64,000 nucleotides of DNA. Source: an uncultured Desulfatitalea sp. (lineage in GTDB: Bacteria > Desulfobacterota > Desulfobacteria > Desulfobacterales > Desulfosarcinaceae). The notes under the pieces were generated by a model that saw only the letters and a list, made by a program, of their open reading frames with translations, was not told the DNA's origin and ran no database searches. Where the stretch lies: contig CALMNL010000004.1 of the NCBI GenBank assembly GCA_937868765.1, forward strand, positions 818,749 to 882,748, read 5' to 3'. Below are positions 24,684 through 33,690 of this stretch, piece after piece (the stretch's first letter is position 1; each line of letters begins with the position of its first letter). Made by a program: the position numbers and the translations under genes.

Positions 24684-25592
24684 ATGAACACCCCCAAACG
24701 CTATGATGTGGTGATTCTGGGCACCGGACCGGCCGGCCTGCAGGCGGCCATCCATGCCGCCCGCAAAAAGGTGTCGGTACTGGTGCTGGGCAAGGAGAAC
24801 AAGAGCAGCCTGTTTCATGCCCATATCGAAAACTTCTGCTGCCTGTTCAATGTGGCCGGCGAGCAGATGCTGGCCAACGGCCGCAAACAGGCCGCCGGTT
24901 TCGGAGCGCATTTTTCCGAAGACGACGTGCTCTCCATCGAAAGCAGTGCGTCCGGTCTGACCCTCAAGACCGAAAGCGGCGACACCTTGATCGCCTCGGC
25001 CCTGATCATCGCCACCGGGACTCACCGCAACCGCCTGGGCGTCAAGGGCGAAAAAGAGCTGATCGGCAAAGGGGTCAGCTACTGTGTGGATTGCGACGGC
25101 CACTTCTACAAGGGCGAAAGCGTGGCGGTGGTGGGCAATGAGAGCGCGGCCGTGGATGGTGCCCTGACCCTGGTGGAGATCGGCGCCCGACAGGTGCACC
25201 TGGTGTGCGACCGGTTGGCGGTTTCCCAGGCCTTGAAAGCCAAACTGGAGACCAGCCCGGTCCAGGTCCACCTGGGGGCCAAGGTCGAGGCCATCCAGGG
25301 CGGCGCCCAGGTGGAAGCGGTGGCGCTGACCGACGGTGCGGCCATCCCCGTGAGCGGCGTATTCATCGAACAGGGGGCCAAGGGACTGCTGCAACTGGCC
25401 ACCAACCTGGGCATCCTGCTCGACGACGAGATGCGTTACATCCGCACCGACAAGCAGCAGGCCACCAACATGCCCGGCATCTATGCCGCCGGCGATGTGT
25501 GCGGCCCGCCCTGGCAGATGGCCAAGGCGGTCGGCGAAGGGTGCGTGGCCGGTATCAACGCGGCCGACTACGCCAGGAAAAAGAAGCAGTAA
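24684..25592 (+). CDS. Thioredoxin reductase-like FAD/NAD(P) oxidoreductase
   Basis: 302 residues; ATG at 24684 after AAGGAGG. FAD motif ILGTGPAGLQAAIHAAR at about 10-26, redox-active CVDCD (CxxC of TrxR type) at about 135-139, NAD(P) motif VVGNESAAVDGA near 150, and the C-terminal GIYAAGDVCGPPWQMAKAVGEG. The second motif deviates from GxGxxA, so nicotinamide specificity is unclear. The physiological electron partner may be the small ferredoxin encoded 55 bases downstream rather than thioredoxin. Confidence 0.87.
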   Translation: MNTPKRYDVVILGTGPAGLQAAIHAARKKVSVLVLGKENKSSLFHAHIENFCCLFNVAGEQMLANGRKQAAGFGAHFSEDDVLSIESSASGLTLKTESGDTLIASALIIATGTHRNRLGVKGEKELIGKGVSYCVDCDGHFYKGESVAVVGNESAAVDGALTLVEIGARQVHLVCDRLAVSQALKAKLETSPVQVHLGAKVEAIQGGAQVEAVALTDGAAIPVSGVFIEQGAKGLLQLATNLGILLDDEMRYIRTDKQQATNMPGIYAAGDVCGPPWQMAKAVGEGCVAGINAADYARKKKQ

Positions 25593-25647
25593 ACAAAGAA
25601 TGGTTTCAAAATATTCAATGACGTTTTGAACCTCAAAGGAGAGAATT

Positions 25648-25836
25648 ATGGCCAAACGTGTCACTATCGATGAAGATGAATGTGTCGGCTGCGAAAGCTG
25701 TGTGGAACTCTGCCCGGAGGTCTTCGAATTCGATGAAGCCAGCGGCAAAGCCAAGGTGATCAAACCCGACGGGGTGGACGAGTGCATCGAGGAAGCCATG
25801 GGGAGCTGCCCGGTGGAGTGCATCAAGTGGGAATAG
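25648..25836 (+). CDS. Single-cluster [4Fe-4S] ferredoxin
   Basis: 62 residues. DECVGCESCVELCPEVFEF at about 10-28 and EEAMGSCPVECIKW at the C-terminus match the Desulfovibrio gigas ferredoxin pattern: three Cys of CxxCxxC plus one distal CP Cys ligate one cluster, and the remaining pair can form a disulfide or hold a second cluster. Low-potential electron carrier. AAAGGAGAG upstream of ATG 25648. It follows the TrxR-like gene on the same strand. Confidence 0.93.
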   Translation: MAKRVTIDEDECVGCESCVELCPEVFEFDEASGKAKVIKPDGVDECIEEAMGSCPVECIKWE

Positions 25837-25904
25837 TCGTTGACTGCGGTTCACCAGCAACGCGGAGCTTGCATCGCCGCGGGCCATATGAATAAGATGA
25901 CGCC

Positions 25905-27233
25905 ATGAACGACCATGTCGTCATCGTAGACGATGACCCCATCACCCTCAAGCAACTGCGACGGATTCTGGAAAATCAGGGATACCGGGTGTCGGCCTTT
26001 TCCACCCCCCAGCGGGTGCTGCAGCATCTGGAAAAGACGCCCTGTGACCTGCTCATCAGCGATGTCAAGATGCCGGCCATGAGCGGCATGGACCTGATGA
26101 CCCAGGTTCGCGGCCGTTTTCCGGCCGTGGAGGTAATTCTCGTCTCCGGTTACGCCACCTTGGACGGCGCCGTGGCCGCCACCAAAGAGGGCGCCTTTCA
26201 CTACCTGGCCAAGCCCTTCACGCCCGAGCAACTGCGCCAACGGGTCCAGGAGGCCCTGGCGCATGGTAAAGCGCGGCGGATGGCCGCAGGCCAAGGTCTG
26301 CCACCGCTGCTCATCGGTGCCAGCGCCGCCATGCGCAGGGTGGAAGCACTGGTGCGCCAGGTGGCGGCGGCCGACTGCACGGTGATGATCACCGGCGCCT
26401 CGGGCACGGGCAAGGAACTGGTGGCCCGTGCGTTGCACGCCCTGAGCCCGCGCGCCGCCAAGCCTTTCGTGGCCTTCAATTGCGGCGCGCTGACCGAAAC
26501 CCTGATCGCCAACGAACTGTTCGGCCATGAAAAAGGGGCCTTCACCGGTGCCGATCGCTGCAGCCCCGGCCTGCTGGAAATGGCCGACGGCGGCACGCTC
26601 TTCCTGGACGAGGTCGGTGAAATGCCCCTGGCCATGCAGGTCAAGCTGCTGCGCGTGCTGCAGGAAAAAGAAGTCATCCGCGTAGGCGGCACACGGCCCA
26701 TCCCCCTGGATGTGCGCATCGTTTCAGCCACGGCCAAAGACCTCAAGGCCGCGGTGGAAAGCGGCGCCCTGCGCGATGATTTCCTCTTCCGGGTCAATGT
26801 CTTCAATATCCACCTGCCGCCCCTGCGCGAACGCCGGGAAGATATCCCCCTGCTGGCCTATCACATCCTGCACCGCCTGCAACGCAGGGGGGCCAGCAAG
26901 ATCAGCGCCATCTCCCAGGAGGCCATGGCGCTGCTGACCCGTTATGCTTTCCCGGGCAACGTGCGCGAACTGGAGAATATCCTCGAGCGCGCCGCAGCCG
27001 TATGCCACGACGAAATCATTCGAGTTTCGGACCTGCCGCCCGATCTGGTGGAGTTGGAGCTGCGCGAGTACAAGCGGCCGGAGGGCCCCTTGATGACCCT
27101 GGAGCAACTGGAACAGGATTATATCGCCCACGTGCTCAAGCTCACCGATGGCGCCCGCGCCCGGGCCGCCGATATCCTGGGCATCGACCGGGCCTCTTTG
27201 TGGCGCAAGCTCAAGAAGTACGGACTGGATTAA
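25905..27233 (+). CDS. NtrC-family sigma-54-dependent response regulator
   Basis: 442 residues. Canonical receiver with VDDD at the N-terminus, phospho-Asp in LLISDVKMP (about residue 52), Ser and Lys (VSGYAT, AKPF). AAA+ domain has Walker [15 protein letters not shown] loop and Walker [11 protein letters not shown]. The C-terminal Fis-type HTH is [23 protein letters not shown]. Immediately after its stop come three GTTG-N7-CAAC palindromes and a sigma-54 promoter for the UspA-SLC13 operon, so this protein is the obvious candidate activator. Its cognate kinase may be the one encoded at 31946-33517, at the end of that operon. Confidence 0.93.
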   Translation: MNDHVVIVDDDPITLKQLRRILENQGYRVSAFSTPQRVLQHLEKTPCDLLISDVKMPAMSGMDLMTQVRGRFPAVEVILVSGYATLDGAVAATKEGAFHYLAKPFTPEQLRQRVQEALAHGKARRMAAGQGLPPLLIGASAAMRRVEALVRQVAAADCTVMITGASGTGKELVARALHALSPRAAKPFVAFNCGALTETLIANELFGHEKGAFTGADRCSPGLLEMADGGTLFLDEVGEMPLAMQVKLLRVLQEKEVIRVGGTRPIPLDVRIVSATAKDLKAAVESGALRDDFLFRVNVFNIHLPPLRERREDIPLLAYHILHRLQRRGASKISAISQEAMALLTRYAFPGNVRELENILERAAAVCHDEIIRVSDLPPDLVELELREYKRPEGPLMTLEQLEQDYIAHVLKLTDGARARAADILGIDRASLWRKLKKYGLD

Positions 27234-27235
27234 AC

Positions 27236-27341
27236 GTTGCGCATTGCAACGTTAGCGTTGGTTTTCGCAACATCGCAATCCGGGCGTCCCACGTCGCCGA
27301 TCCGCTCCCCCCAATCCGTCAGTGCCGTTGCACATTGCAAC
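27236..27341 (+). promoter_or_regulatory. Three GTTG-N7-CAAC palindromes, candidate activator (UAS) sites
   Basis: GTTGCGCATTGCAAC at 27236-27250, GTTGGTTTTCGCAAC at 27257-27271 and GTTGCACATTGCAAC at 27327-27341. Centres of the first two are 21 bases apart (two helical turns); the third lies about 84 bases before the -24 element at 27418. Position and symmetry fit binding sites for a dimeric Fis-HTH sigma-54 activator. No gene occupies the 228-base gap. Confidence 0.72.
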
Positions 27342-27416
27342 ATCGCGCTCCCCACGGAATAGCCCTTCAATATTTTTATTTCTATATATTCAAATAAATA
27401 TGTCCATTTTCATTTC

Positions 27417-27432
27417 TGGCAGGCCCCTTGCT
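27417..27432 (+). promoter_or_regulatory. Sigma-54 (-24/-12) promoter
   Basis: TGGCAGGCCCCTTGCT has GG and GC exactly 10 bases apart, matching the consensus TGGCACG-N4-TTGCW at all key positions. A start site near 27443 would give a short leader with AGGGAGG before the ATG at 27462. Confidence 0.82.
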
Positions 27433-27461
27433 CTAAATGCCTCCCAAAGCAGGGAGGCTGC

Positions 27462-27890
27462 ATGTTTCAGGACATTCTCATCGTTTTCGACGGCTTGACG
27501 GTCAGCCCGGAGACCTTGAGCTATGCCCGGGAGCTGGCCCTGCGCATGGATGCCCGGGTGACCTTTTTGATGCTGGCCCAGATGCGCTTCATGGAGCGGA
27601 CCGTGCTGGAATCCAAACGCAGCACCCTGAGCCGCATGGAAGATCAAGCCGCCCAGTTGCTGACCCGCGCCGCAGAGCCCTTCATCCAGCAGGGCCTCGA
27701 GGTACGCTCGGCCTTTCGGGTGGGCGACCCGGCCCAGGAGATGTTGAAATTCCTGGCCGACCGCCCCCCTTTTCAAGTCGTCGTGTGGGGCAGTTCCATG
27801 GACCTGCCGCCCAAGGGTCACTGGATTGGAAGAGTATCGGGCCACATGGAGTGCCCGTTGATCACCGTGAGCAAGAAGGAGAAGAGTTGA
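27462..27890 (+). CDS. UspA-like universal stress protein
   Basis: 142 residues with the Usp fold pattern: DILIVFDGLTVSPETLSYARELALRMDARVTFLML at the N-terminus, VGDPAQEMLKFL in the middle, and VVVWGSS...GRVSGHMECPLITV at the C-terminus. The ATP-binding G2xG9xGS signature is degenerate, so it may not bind nucleotide like classic Usp. First gene of the sigma-54 operon; its stop codon abuts the ATG of the permease gene, so the proteins are likely made together and may interact. Confidence 0.82.
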   Translation: MFQDILIVFDGLTVSPETLSYARELALRMDARVTFLMLAQMRFMERTVLESKRSTLSRMEDQAAQLLTRAAEPFIQQGLEVRSAFRVGDPAQEMLKFLADRPPFQVVVWGSSMDLPPKGHWIGRVSGHMECPLITVSKKEKS

Positions 27891-29693
27891 ATGGAACCCT
27901 TGACCCTGAACATGATGCTGGTGATGGGCATGATCGCCCTGGCTATCTTTCTCTTCGTGGTGGAGTGGGTTCGCGTGGATGTGGTGGCCATCCTGATCAT
28001 GGTGACCCTGCCGCTGCTGCACCTGGTGACCCCCAAGGAGGCCTTCGTGGGCCTGAGCAGCAACGCAGTGGTCTCGATCATCGCCGTGATCATCATCGGC
28101 GCGGGCCTGGACAAGACCGGCATCGTCAACAAGCTGGTGGCACCGGTGGTAAAGATCGCAGGCAACAGCGCATCACGGGTGGTCATCGCCATCTCCGTGA
28201 CCATCGCGATCATCTCCAGCTTCATGCAGAACATCGGCGCCGCGGCCCTTTTCCTGCCGGCCATTCAACGGGTGGCCAAGTCCCAGAAGATCCCGTTGAG
28301 CAAGCTGCTGATGCCCATCGGTTTCAGCTGCATCCTGGGGGGCACCATCACCCTGGTGGGCAGCAGCCCGTTGATCCTGCTCAACGACCTGCTTGTGCCG
28401 TTCAATCTCAAACCGTTCCGTCTGTTCGACGTGACCCCCATCGGCCTGGCGCTGGTAGCCGGCGGCATCGCCTGCTTCATTATCTTCGGCCGATTCATTC
28501 TGCCCCAGGGCGTCGTCGATGATGGCGGCCATGCCGACGCGTCCGCGGCCGGCGAAGATGAGAACCAATGGGGGGAGATGTACGAGCTGACCACCCCCGA
28601 AGACTTCACCCACTATCGCGATCCGGTTACGGTGCGGGATTTGCGCGACCGCTACCTTTGCAACGTGGTGGCCATGACCGAACCGCCCGATTATAAAACC
28701 ATCTCGCCGTCGGCGGATATGGCGTTGCATGCCAACAGCGAGATCGTGGTCTACGGCCGCAAGGAAGATGTGGACCGCTTGGCCGCCGCAGAAGGAATGC
28801 ACATCCGGGACCGGCTGGAAGCCTACAAGATGGACCTGGAGGCGTCCCAATCGGGCGTCGTGGAGGCGGTGGTGGCGCCCCGCTCGTCGCTCATCGGCAA
28901 GACCCTCCGGGAGGTCAACCTGCGCGACCGCTTCCGCATCAGCCCCTTGAGCATCTATCGCCAGGAAGAGACCTACCGGGCCAAGATGGGAGAAATCGAA
29001 CTGCAGGTGGGCGATGTGGTCCGGCTTTTCGGCACCTGGAAACGCCTCAAAGCGCTGCAGCGGGAAGGTGGCCTGCTCTTCAGCATTCCCACCGAAGTCG
29101 AAGAGATGCGGCCGGAAAAGGCAGTGTGGGCGGCCATCTGGCTGGCGACGGCGCTCACCATGACCATGGTCTTCAACATCCAACTGTCGGTGGCCCTGAT
29201 GACCGGTGCCCTGGGCATGGTCATTACCCGGGTGCTGACCATCGATGAAGCCTACAGCTCCGTGGACTGGCGCACCATCTTCCTGCTGGCCGGCCTGATC
29301 CCCCTGGGCATCGCCACGGAGAAGACCGGCACCGCGGCCTGGATCGCCCACACGGTGCTCAACCTGATCGGCACCGTGCCGCCCATCGTCTTGCTGTCGG
29401 TCATCGGCGTCCTGGCCACGCTCTTCTCCCTGGTGATCTCCAATGTAGGCGCCACCGTATTGCTGGTGCCGCTGGTGGTCAACATGGCCATCGCGGCCCA
29501 CGCCGACCCGCGCATGGCGGCACTGGTGGTGGGCCTGGCCACGAGCAACTCCTTCGTGCTGCCCACCCACCAGGTCAATGCGCTGTACATGGGACCGGGC
29601 CGCTATCGCACCGTCGACTTCATCAAGGCCGGCACCGTGGTGAGCGTGGCTTTCCTGGTGGTCATGGTCGCCATGATGGCGCTGTTTTACTGA
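27891..29693 (+). CDS. SLC13/DASS-type permease with RCK_C domains
   Basis: 600 residues. N-terminal membrane block (about 1-205) with GSSPLILLND and C-terminal block (about 405-600) with SNVGATVLLVPLVVNMA and ATSNSFVLPTHQVNAL, the paired hairpin signatures of the SLC13/divalent anion symporters. Between them (about 215-395) lie two TrkA_C/RCK_C-like modules, e.g. VVEAVVAPRSSLIGKTLREVNLRDRF...LQVGDVVRLFGTW. Family members move sulfate, dicarboxylates or other anions with Na+. The cytoplasmic RCK_C modules suggest ligand gating, possibly by products of the neighbouring genes. No gap to the Usp gene. Confidence 0.88.
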   Translation: MEPLTLNMMLVMGMIALAIFLFVVEWVRVDVVAILIMVTLPLLHLVTPKEAFVGLSSNAVVSIIAVIIIGAGLDKTGIVNKLVAPVVKIAGNSASRVVIAISVTIAIISSFMQNIGAAALFLPAIQRVAKSQKIPLSKLLMPIGFSCILGGTITLVGSSPLILLNDLLVPFNLKPFRLFDVTPIGLALVAGGIACFIIFGRFILPQGVVDDGGHADASAAGEDENQWGEMYELTTPEDFTHYRDPVTVRDLRDRYLCNVVAMTEPPDYKTISPSADMALHANSEIVVYGRKEDVDRLAAAEGMHIRDRLEAYKMDLEASQSGVVEAVVAPRSSLIGKTLREVNLRDRFRISPLSIYRQEETYRAKMGEIELQVGDVVRLFGTWKRLKALQREGGLLFSIPTEVEEMRPEKAVWAAIWLATALTMTMVFNIQLSVALMTGALGMVITRVLTIDEAYSSVDWRTIFLLAGLIPLGIATEKTGTAAWIAHTVLNLIGTVPPIVLLSVIGVLATLFSLVISNVGATVLLVPLVVNMAIAAHADPRMAALVVGLATSNSFVLPTHQVNALYMGPGRYRTVDFIKAGTVVSVAFLVVMVAMMALFY

Positions 29694-29733
29694 TACCAAC
29701 CGTCGCCTGAGTGAAGATAAAGGAGCATTTGCA

Positions 29734-30546
29734 ATGGCCATCATCACGATATCGAGAGGATCTTATTCCATGGGCAAGGCCGTGGCCGAACAGGTGGCCG
29801 CCTGCCTGGGGTACACCGTCATCAGCCGCGACCTGTTGCTGGATGCCAGCACGCGCTTTCATGTATCGGAGATCAAGCTGATCCGGGCCATCCACGACGC
29901 ACCCGGCATCCTGGAGCGGCTGAGCCACAGCCGGCAGGCCTACCTGGCCTACATCCGGGCGGCCCTGACCGAGCGGGTGCGCGACGGCAACGTCGTCTAC
30001 CATGGCCTGGCCGGGCATTTACTGCTAAAGGGAATTCCAGGCGTCCTGAAGGTACGCATCACCGCCGATCTGGAACGCCGGGTGGAAAACGAAATGCAGC
30101 GCGAAGGCATCAGCGCCCAGGAGGCCCGCGATATCATCCTCAAGGATGACAACCAGCGCCGCGGATGGACCAAAAGCCTGCACGGCGTCGATCCCTGGGA
30201 CAGCAACCTGTATGACCTGGTGGTGCGCATCGGCGCGCTGACGGTGGCCGATGCCGTGAGCTTCATCTGCGAAGCGGCCCGGAGCGAAGGCTTCCGGACC
30301 ACGGACAAGAGTCTGCAGCCGGTAAAGGATCTGGCCCTGGCCTGCCGCATCAAAGCCGAGCTGGTGGAAGAGTTCCCGACCGTCGGCGTGACCTGCCAGT
30401 ATGGCAATGTCATCGTCTACACCCGGGAAAAGGGCACGGGCGGCAGCCGCCTGCACAAGCGGATAGAAGCTTTGAGCAAAGAGATCCAAGGCGTTTTCAA
30501 CTTGGAAGTCCACTCGTCGGAGAATTTTCCTGCGGATGCGGTTTGA
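29734..30546 (+). CDS. Cytidylate-kinase-like protein with BON-like C-terminal domain
   Basis: 270 residues. The N-terminal 195 residues resemble the cytidylate-kinase-like family: ITISRGSYSMGKAVAEQVAACLGYTVISRDLL, GLAGHLLLKGIPGVLKVRI, REGISAQEARDII, DPWDSNLYDLVVRIGAL. The P-loop is GSYSMGKA, with Ala instead of Ser/Thr after the Lys. From about residue 205 a second region (VKDLALACRIKAELVEEFP, VTCQYGNVIVYT, LSKEIQGVFNLEVHS) has the BON-domain pattern. The substrate is unlikely to be assured CMP; the family is uncharacterised outside true Cmk. GGAG precedes the ATG. Confidence 0.78.
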   Translation: MAIITISRGSYSMGKAVAEQVAACLGYTVISRDLLLDASTRFHVSEIKLIRAIHDAPGILERLSHSRQAYLAYIRAALTERVRDGNVVYHGLAGHLLLKGIPGVLKVRITADLERRVENEMQREGISAQEARDIILKDDNQRRGWTKSLHGVDPWDSNLYDLVVRIGALTVADAVSFICEAARSEGFRTTDKSLQPVKDLALACRIKAELVEEFPTVGVTCQYGNVIVYTREKGTGGSRLHKRIEALSKEIQGVFNLEVHSSENFPADAV

Positions 30547-30586
30547 GCGTCCTGCCGCCGGTGGCGCCATCAAAGAGGAGAATCTT

Positions 30587-31414
30587 ATGCCGATCATCAT
30601 CATTTCTTCCGAGGATCCCGCAGTAGAAGAACAGATCGCGGCGCGTACCGCAAAGGCCGTGGGCTTCCAAACCCTCGGGCCGGAAGTATTGCCCGCCATC
30701 GCCGCCAAGCACGCCATCCCCGAGCCGAAGCTGGCCGAAAGCCTGGGCCGTACCGCTACCCCCTGGTGGCGCCGGCAGGCCAAGGGCCGCCAGTTGTCGC
30801 TGGCCTGCGTGGAAGCCGAAGTTCTGGATCGACTGGCACCGGATAATATCGTATGCTGGGGTTTAGGGGCGCATCTTTATGTGCTGGGCATTTCCCACGC
30901 CCTGAAGGCCCGGCTGCTGCCCGACCCTGCCCGACAGATCGAGGCCCTTGCCGGACAGCGCGGCGTTTCGCCGCAGAAGGCCGGCAAGCTGCTGGAAGGC
31001 GCCCGTCTCAAACGCGCCCAATGGGCCCAGGCGGCCTTCGGCCAAAACGAGATGGATCCGTCCATGTACGATCTCATCATCAATCTGGGGCAGATCGATC
31101 CCGACGAAGCGGTGGGCACCTTGACCACCGCCGTGGGATACCGCAAGTTCCAGCCCATGACCTATTCGATCAGCAGTCTGGCCGACCTCGCTCTGGCAGC
31201 CAAGGTGAAGGCCAAGCTGCTGCGCACCATGAACGACATCCGCGTGCAGGCCCGGGACGGCAAGGTGGTCGTCACCAGCAAGGCGTTGCAGCGCGAACGG
31301 CGCAAGAAGACAGCCGCCATCAAGAGCCTGGCCGGCGAAGTCCCGGGCGTCAACTATGTGGAAGTGCATCTGATCAACTACGTGATCCGTGCCGCGGCCG
31401 AGAGCTTCCGCTAA
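30587..31414 (+). CDS. Paralogous cytidylate-kinase-like pseudo-enzyme with BON-like tail
   Basis: 275 residues from ATG 30587 (MPIIIISSEDP) with AGAGGAG upstream; earlier in-frame codons overlap the previous gene. The whole protein aligns by eye with the preceding gene: VCWGLGAHLYVLGISHALKARLL, QRGVSPQKAGKLL, DPSMYDLIINLGQI, then ADLALAAKVKAKLL, VQARDGKVVVTS, LAGEVPGVNYVEVHL. The Walker A loop is gone (SSEDPAVEEQ), so it cannot bind nucleotide in the usual way. It may be a regulatory partner of its paralogue. Confidence 0.75.
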   Translation: MPIIIISSEDPAVEEQIAARTAKAVGFQTLGPEVLPAIAAKHAIPEPKLAESLGRTATPWWRRQAKGRQLSLACVEAEVLDRLAPDNIVCWGLGAHLYVLGISHALKARLLPDPARQIEALAGQRGVSPQKAGKLLEGARLKRAQWAQAAFGQNEMDPSMYDLIINLGQIDPDEAVGTLTTAVGYRKFQPMTYSISSLADLALAAKVKAKLLRTMNDIRVQARDGKVVVTSKALQRERRKKTAAIKSLAGEVPGVNYVEVHLINYVIRAAAESFR

Positions 31415-31484
31415 TCAAAACCGACAGGCGTTGCCTGCCGCTCAACCGGCGCCCGATCCGGCGCCCTTATCCAAGGAGGGCCTC

Positions 31485-31895
31485 ATGTCTGCTTCGTTGG
31501 AAATCCTGCTGCTCGACGATGAACCCATTGTGGGCAAACGGCTCAAGCCGGCCCTGGCCAAAATCGGATGCGAGGTGGAAGTGTTCCAGGACCCCATCGC
31601 CGCCGTGGCGCGCATCAAGCAAAAAAGCTTCGATATCGTGGTAACCGATATCCGCATGGACGAGATGGACGGCATGCAGGTTTTGGAAATCGTCCGCGAG
31701 CAGTCTCCGCGCACGAAGGTCATCATGATCACCGGCTATGCCATGATCGCCCTGGCCCGCGAAGCCATGGAAAAAGGGGCTTTCGACTTCATCGCCAAAC
31801 CCTTCAAGCCCGACGACCTGCGCAAAGTCATTGCCAAGGCCGCCGAGGCGCTGGGCTCCAAGGTCGATTTCAGCGCGGCCAACGATAACAATTAG
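31485..31895 (+). CDS. Receiver-only response regulator
   Basis: 136 residues: one CheY-like receiver with LDDEP acidic pair, phospho-Asp in DIVVTDIRMD (about residue 54), Thr in MITGYA and Lys in IAKPF. No output domain. AAGGAGG lies before the ATG. It sits 50 bases before a histidine kinase gene and may act as an intermediate or as a decoy in signalling to the upstream NtrC-type regulator or to the permease. Confidence 0.92.
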   Translation: MSASLEILLLDDEPIVGKRLKPALAKIGCEVEVFQDPIAAVARIKQKSFDIVVTDIRMDEMDGMQVLEIVREQSPRTKVIMITGYAMIALAREAMEKGAFDFIAKPFKPDDLRKVIAKAAEALGSKVDFSAANDNN

Positions 31896-31945
31896 GTGTG
31901 GCTTTTTGGGGAAAGCCGCCCGATCCGTTCTTTCGAGGAGATCTT

Positions 31946-33517
31946 ATGGCCCGAGACGCGACGTCCCTGAGCGAGCCCAGGGACGGACAGAACGGCAATA
32001 TCCAGAACATTTACGACCGCATGGAGATCATTGGAGAAGCGCGTCGCGCACTGCTCGCCAGAAAACGCTTCAACGTCAAAACACAGATTTTCATTGCCAA
32101 TGCGATTGTCTTCGCCCTGGCGCTGGGGGTGGCCGCGGTGCTGATCGCCAGCATCTACCGCATCCAACGCCGCATTGAATTTCTGGAATTCGCCAACGAG
32201 CTCACCATCGAGATCCAGCAGGCCCGTCGCTACGAAAAGAACTTCTTTCTCTACCGTACCAACCTGGATGATGCCCTGGAAAACATCCATGCAGCCCAGG
32301 AGGTCTTTATCACCAACGCCGAGTCGTTTGCCTCCCTTTTGGGGTATAGTCAGCAGCAAACGGTTCTGCGCCAACTGGAAGGCTATACCGATCGGCTCGA
32401 AGAACTGCAGGAAATTCAGCGGAAATCGCCATCGAAGCTGTTCGACGCGGTCTTCATGGGCAACATCGAAAGCCAGCTGCGCGAAAAGGGCAAGGATATC
32501 ATCACCATGGCCCAGGGCCTGATGGGTAAGGAGAAAGTGGAATTGACCCGCACCCTGCAGCGTTCCATCGCCATTCACATGCTCTCATTGGTGGTGCTCC
32601 TGGTGGTGCTGATCATCAATGCCTATCTGCTGGGCACCCGCATCGCCACCGTGCTGACCCGCTTCTCTTCGTATGCCCAGCGCATCGCCGCCGGCGATTT
32701 CACCCCCATCACCCCCCGCCGCCACTATCGCGACGAGTTCACCGAACTGGCCCTGGCCATCAACGAAATGATCAAGGAGCTGGCCAATCGCGAGGCGGCC
32801 CTCATCCAGACCCATAAAATGCGCGCCATCGGCACCCTCACCGCCGGCGTGGCCCACGAACTCAACAACCCCATGAACAACATCATGCTCACGGCCCACA
32901 TGCTCATGGAAGAAAACGCCGCGCTCTCCGAAGAAGAGCGCATGTCCATGCTCAAGGATGTGGCCGACGAAACGACCCGTGCCAAGCACATCATCGGCAA
33001 CCTGCTCGACTTTGCCCGGGAAAGCGCGGCCACCATCCAGACCCTGGAACTGGAAAAACTGCTCAGGGACACCATCCGGCTGGCCGAGAATCAGGTGCGC
33101 ATGTCCGGCATCAAGATCGAGCTGCAAGTCACCCAAAGCCTGCCGGCCATCCATGGCGACGGCCAGAAACTGCAGCAGGTGTTTCTCAACCTGATCCTCA
33201 ATGCGGTGGACGCCTCGACCAAGGGAAGCAAGATTCAGGTGATCGCCCTGCCCTACGAAAAGGCCCCGGACCACGTGGCCATCAAGGTGGTGGACTACGG
33301 CCACGGCATCCCCCGGCATGTGATCTCGTCGATTTTCGATCCCTTCTTCACCACCAAGGCCAAGGGCCACGGCACGGGGTTGGGCTTGAGCGTCTCCCAG
33401 GGAATCATCGCCAAACACGGCGGCAAAATCCTGGTCAACAGCGAGGAGGGCAGCGGCTCGATCTTCACCGTGGTCCTGCCGGTCACCACTTTTCCCAAAA
33501 CCATACATACCTTTTAG
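31946..33517 (+). CDS. Membrane histidine kinase (helical sensor, HAMP, HisKA, HATPase)
   Basis: 523 residues from ATG 31946 after GAGGAG. Transmembrane helices at about 44-66 and 212-232 flank a roughly 145-residue helical periplasmic domain with QARRYEKNFFLYR, like HBM-type sensors. HAMP region follows (about 233-285), then the phospho-acceptor helix GVAHELNNPMNNIML (about 308-322), N box NLILNAVDAS, G1 DYGHGIP and G2 GTGLGLSVS. Last gene of the sigma-54 operon. It could close a loop with the NtrC-type regulator encoded just upstream of the operon. Confidence 0.92.
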   Translation: MARDATSLSEPRDGQNGNIQNIYDRMEIIGEARRALLARKRFNVKTQIFIANAIVFALALGVAAVLIASIYRIQRRIEFLEFANELTIEIQQARRYEKNFFLYRTNLDDALENIHAAQEVFITNAESFASLLGYSQQQTVLRQLEGYTDRLEELQEIQRKSPSKLFDAVFMGNIESQLREKGKDIITMAQGLMGKEKVELTRTLQRSIAIHMLSLVVLLVVLIINAYLLGTRIATVLTRFSSYAQRIAAGDFTPITPRRHYRDEFTELALAINEMIKELANREAALIQTHKMRAIGTLTAGVAHELNNPMNNIMLTAHMLMEENAALSEEERMSMLKDVADETTRAKHIIGNLLDFARESAATIQTLELEKLLRDTIRLAENQVRMSGIKIELQVTQSLPAIHGDGQKLQQVFLNLILNAVDASTKGSKIQVIALPYEKAPDHVAIKVVDYGHGIPRHVISSIFDPFFTTKAKGHGTGLGLSVSQGIIAKHGGKILVNSEEGSGSIFTVVLPVTTFPKTIHTF

Positions 33518-33624
33518 GCACCCTATCTCATAGGATCTCCTTGTCCTATCTGCTTTCCGCGCGCCCTGATTCAAGACGAAGCGCAACGCCTCGGCCGCGC
33601 AGACCGTTGCGATCCAATCAAATG

Positions 33625-33658
33625 CCAGAGGGTTCCGGAACCGACCGGAACCCTCTGG
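33625..33658. terminator. Strong hairpin between convergent genes
   Basis: CCAGAGGGTTCCGG (33625-33638) pairs perfectly with CCGGAACCCTCTGG (33645-33658) over a 6-base loop. There is no T-run on either side, so intrinsic termination is possible but not certain. Confidence 0.5.
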
Positions 33659-33690
33659 CTTGCACGCCTGGCGATTGAGATTAGATATGT

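Noticed and set aside
28173-29747. 524-codon minus-strand frame opposite the SLC13 permease
   Set aside because: The product is a His/Gly/Asp-rich shadow; the plus strand has clear membrane and RCK_C signatures.
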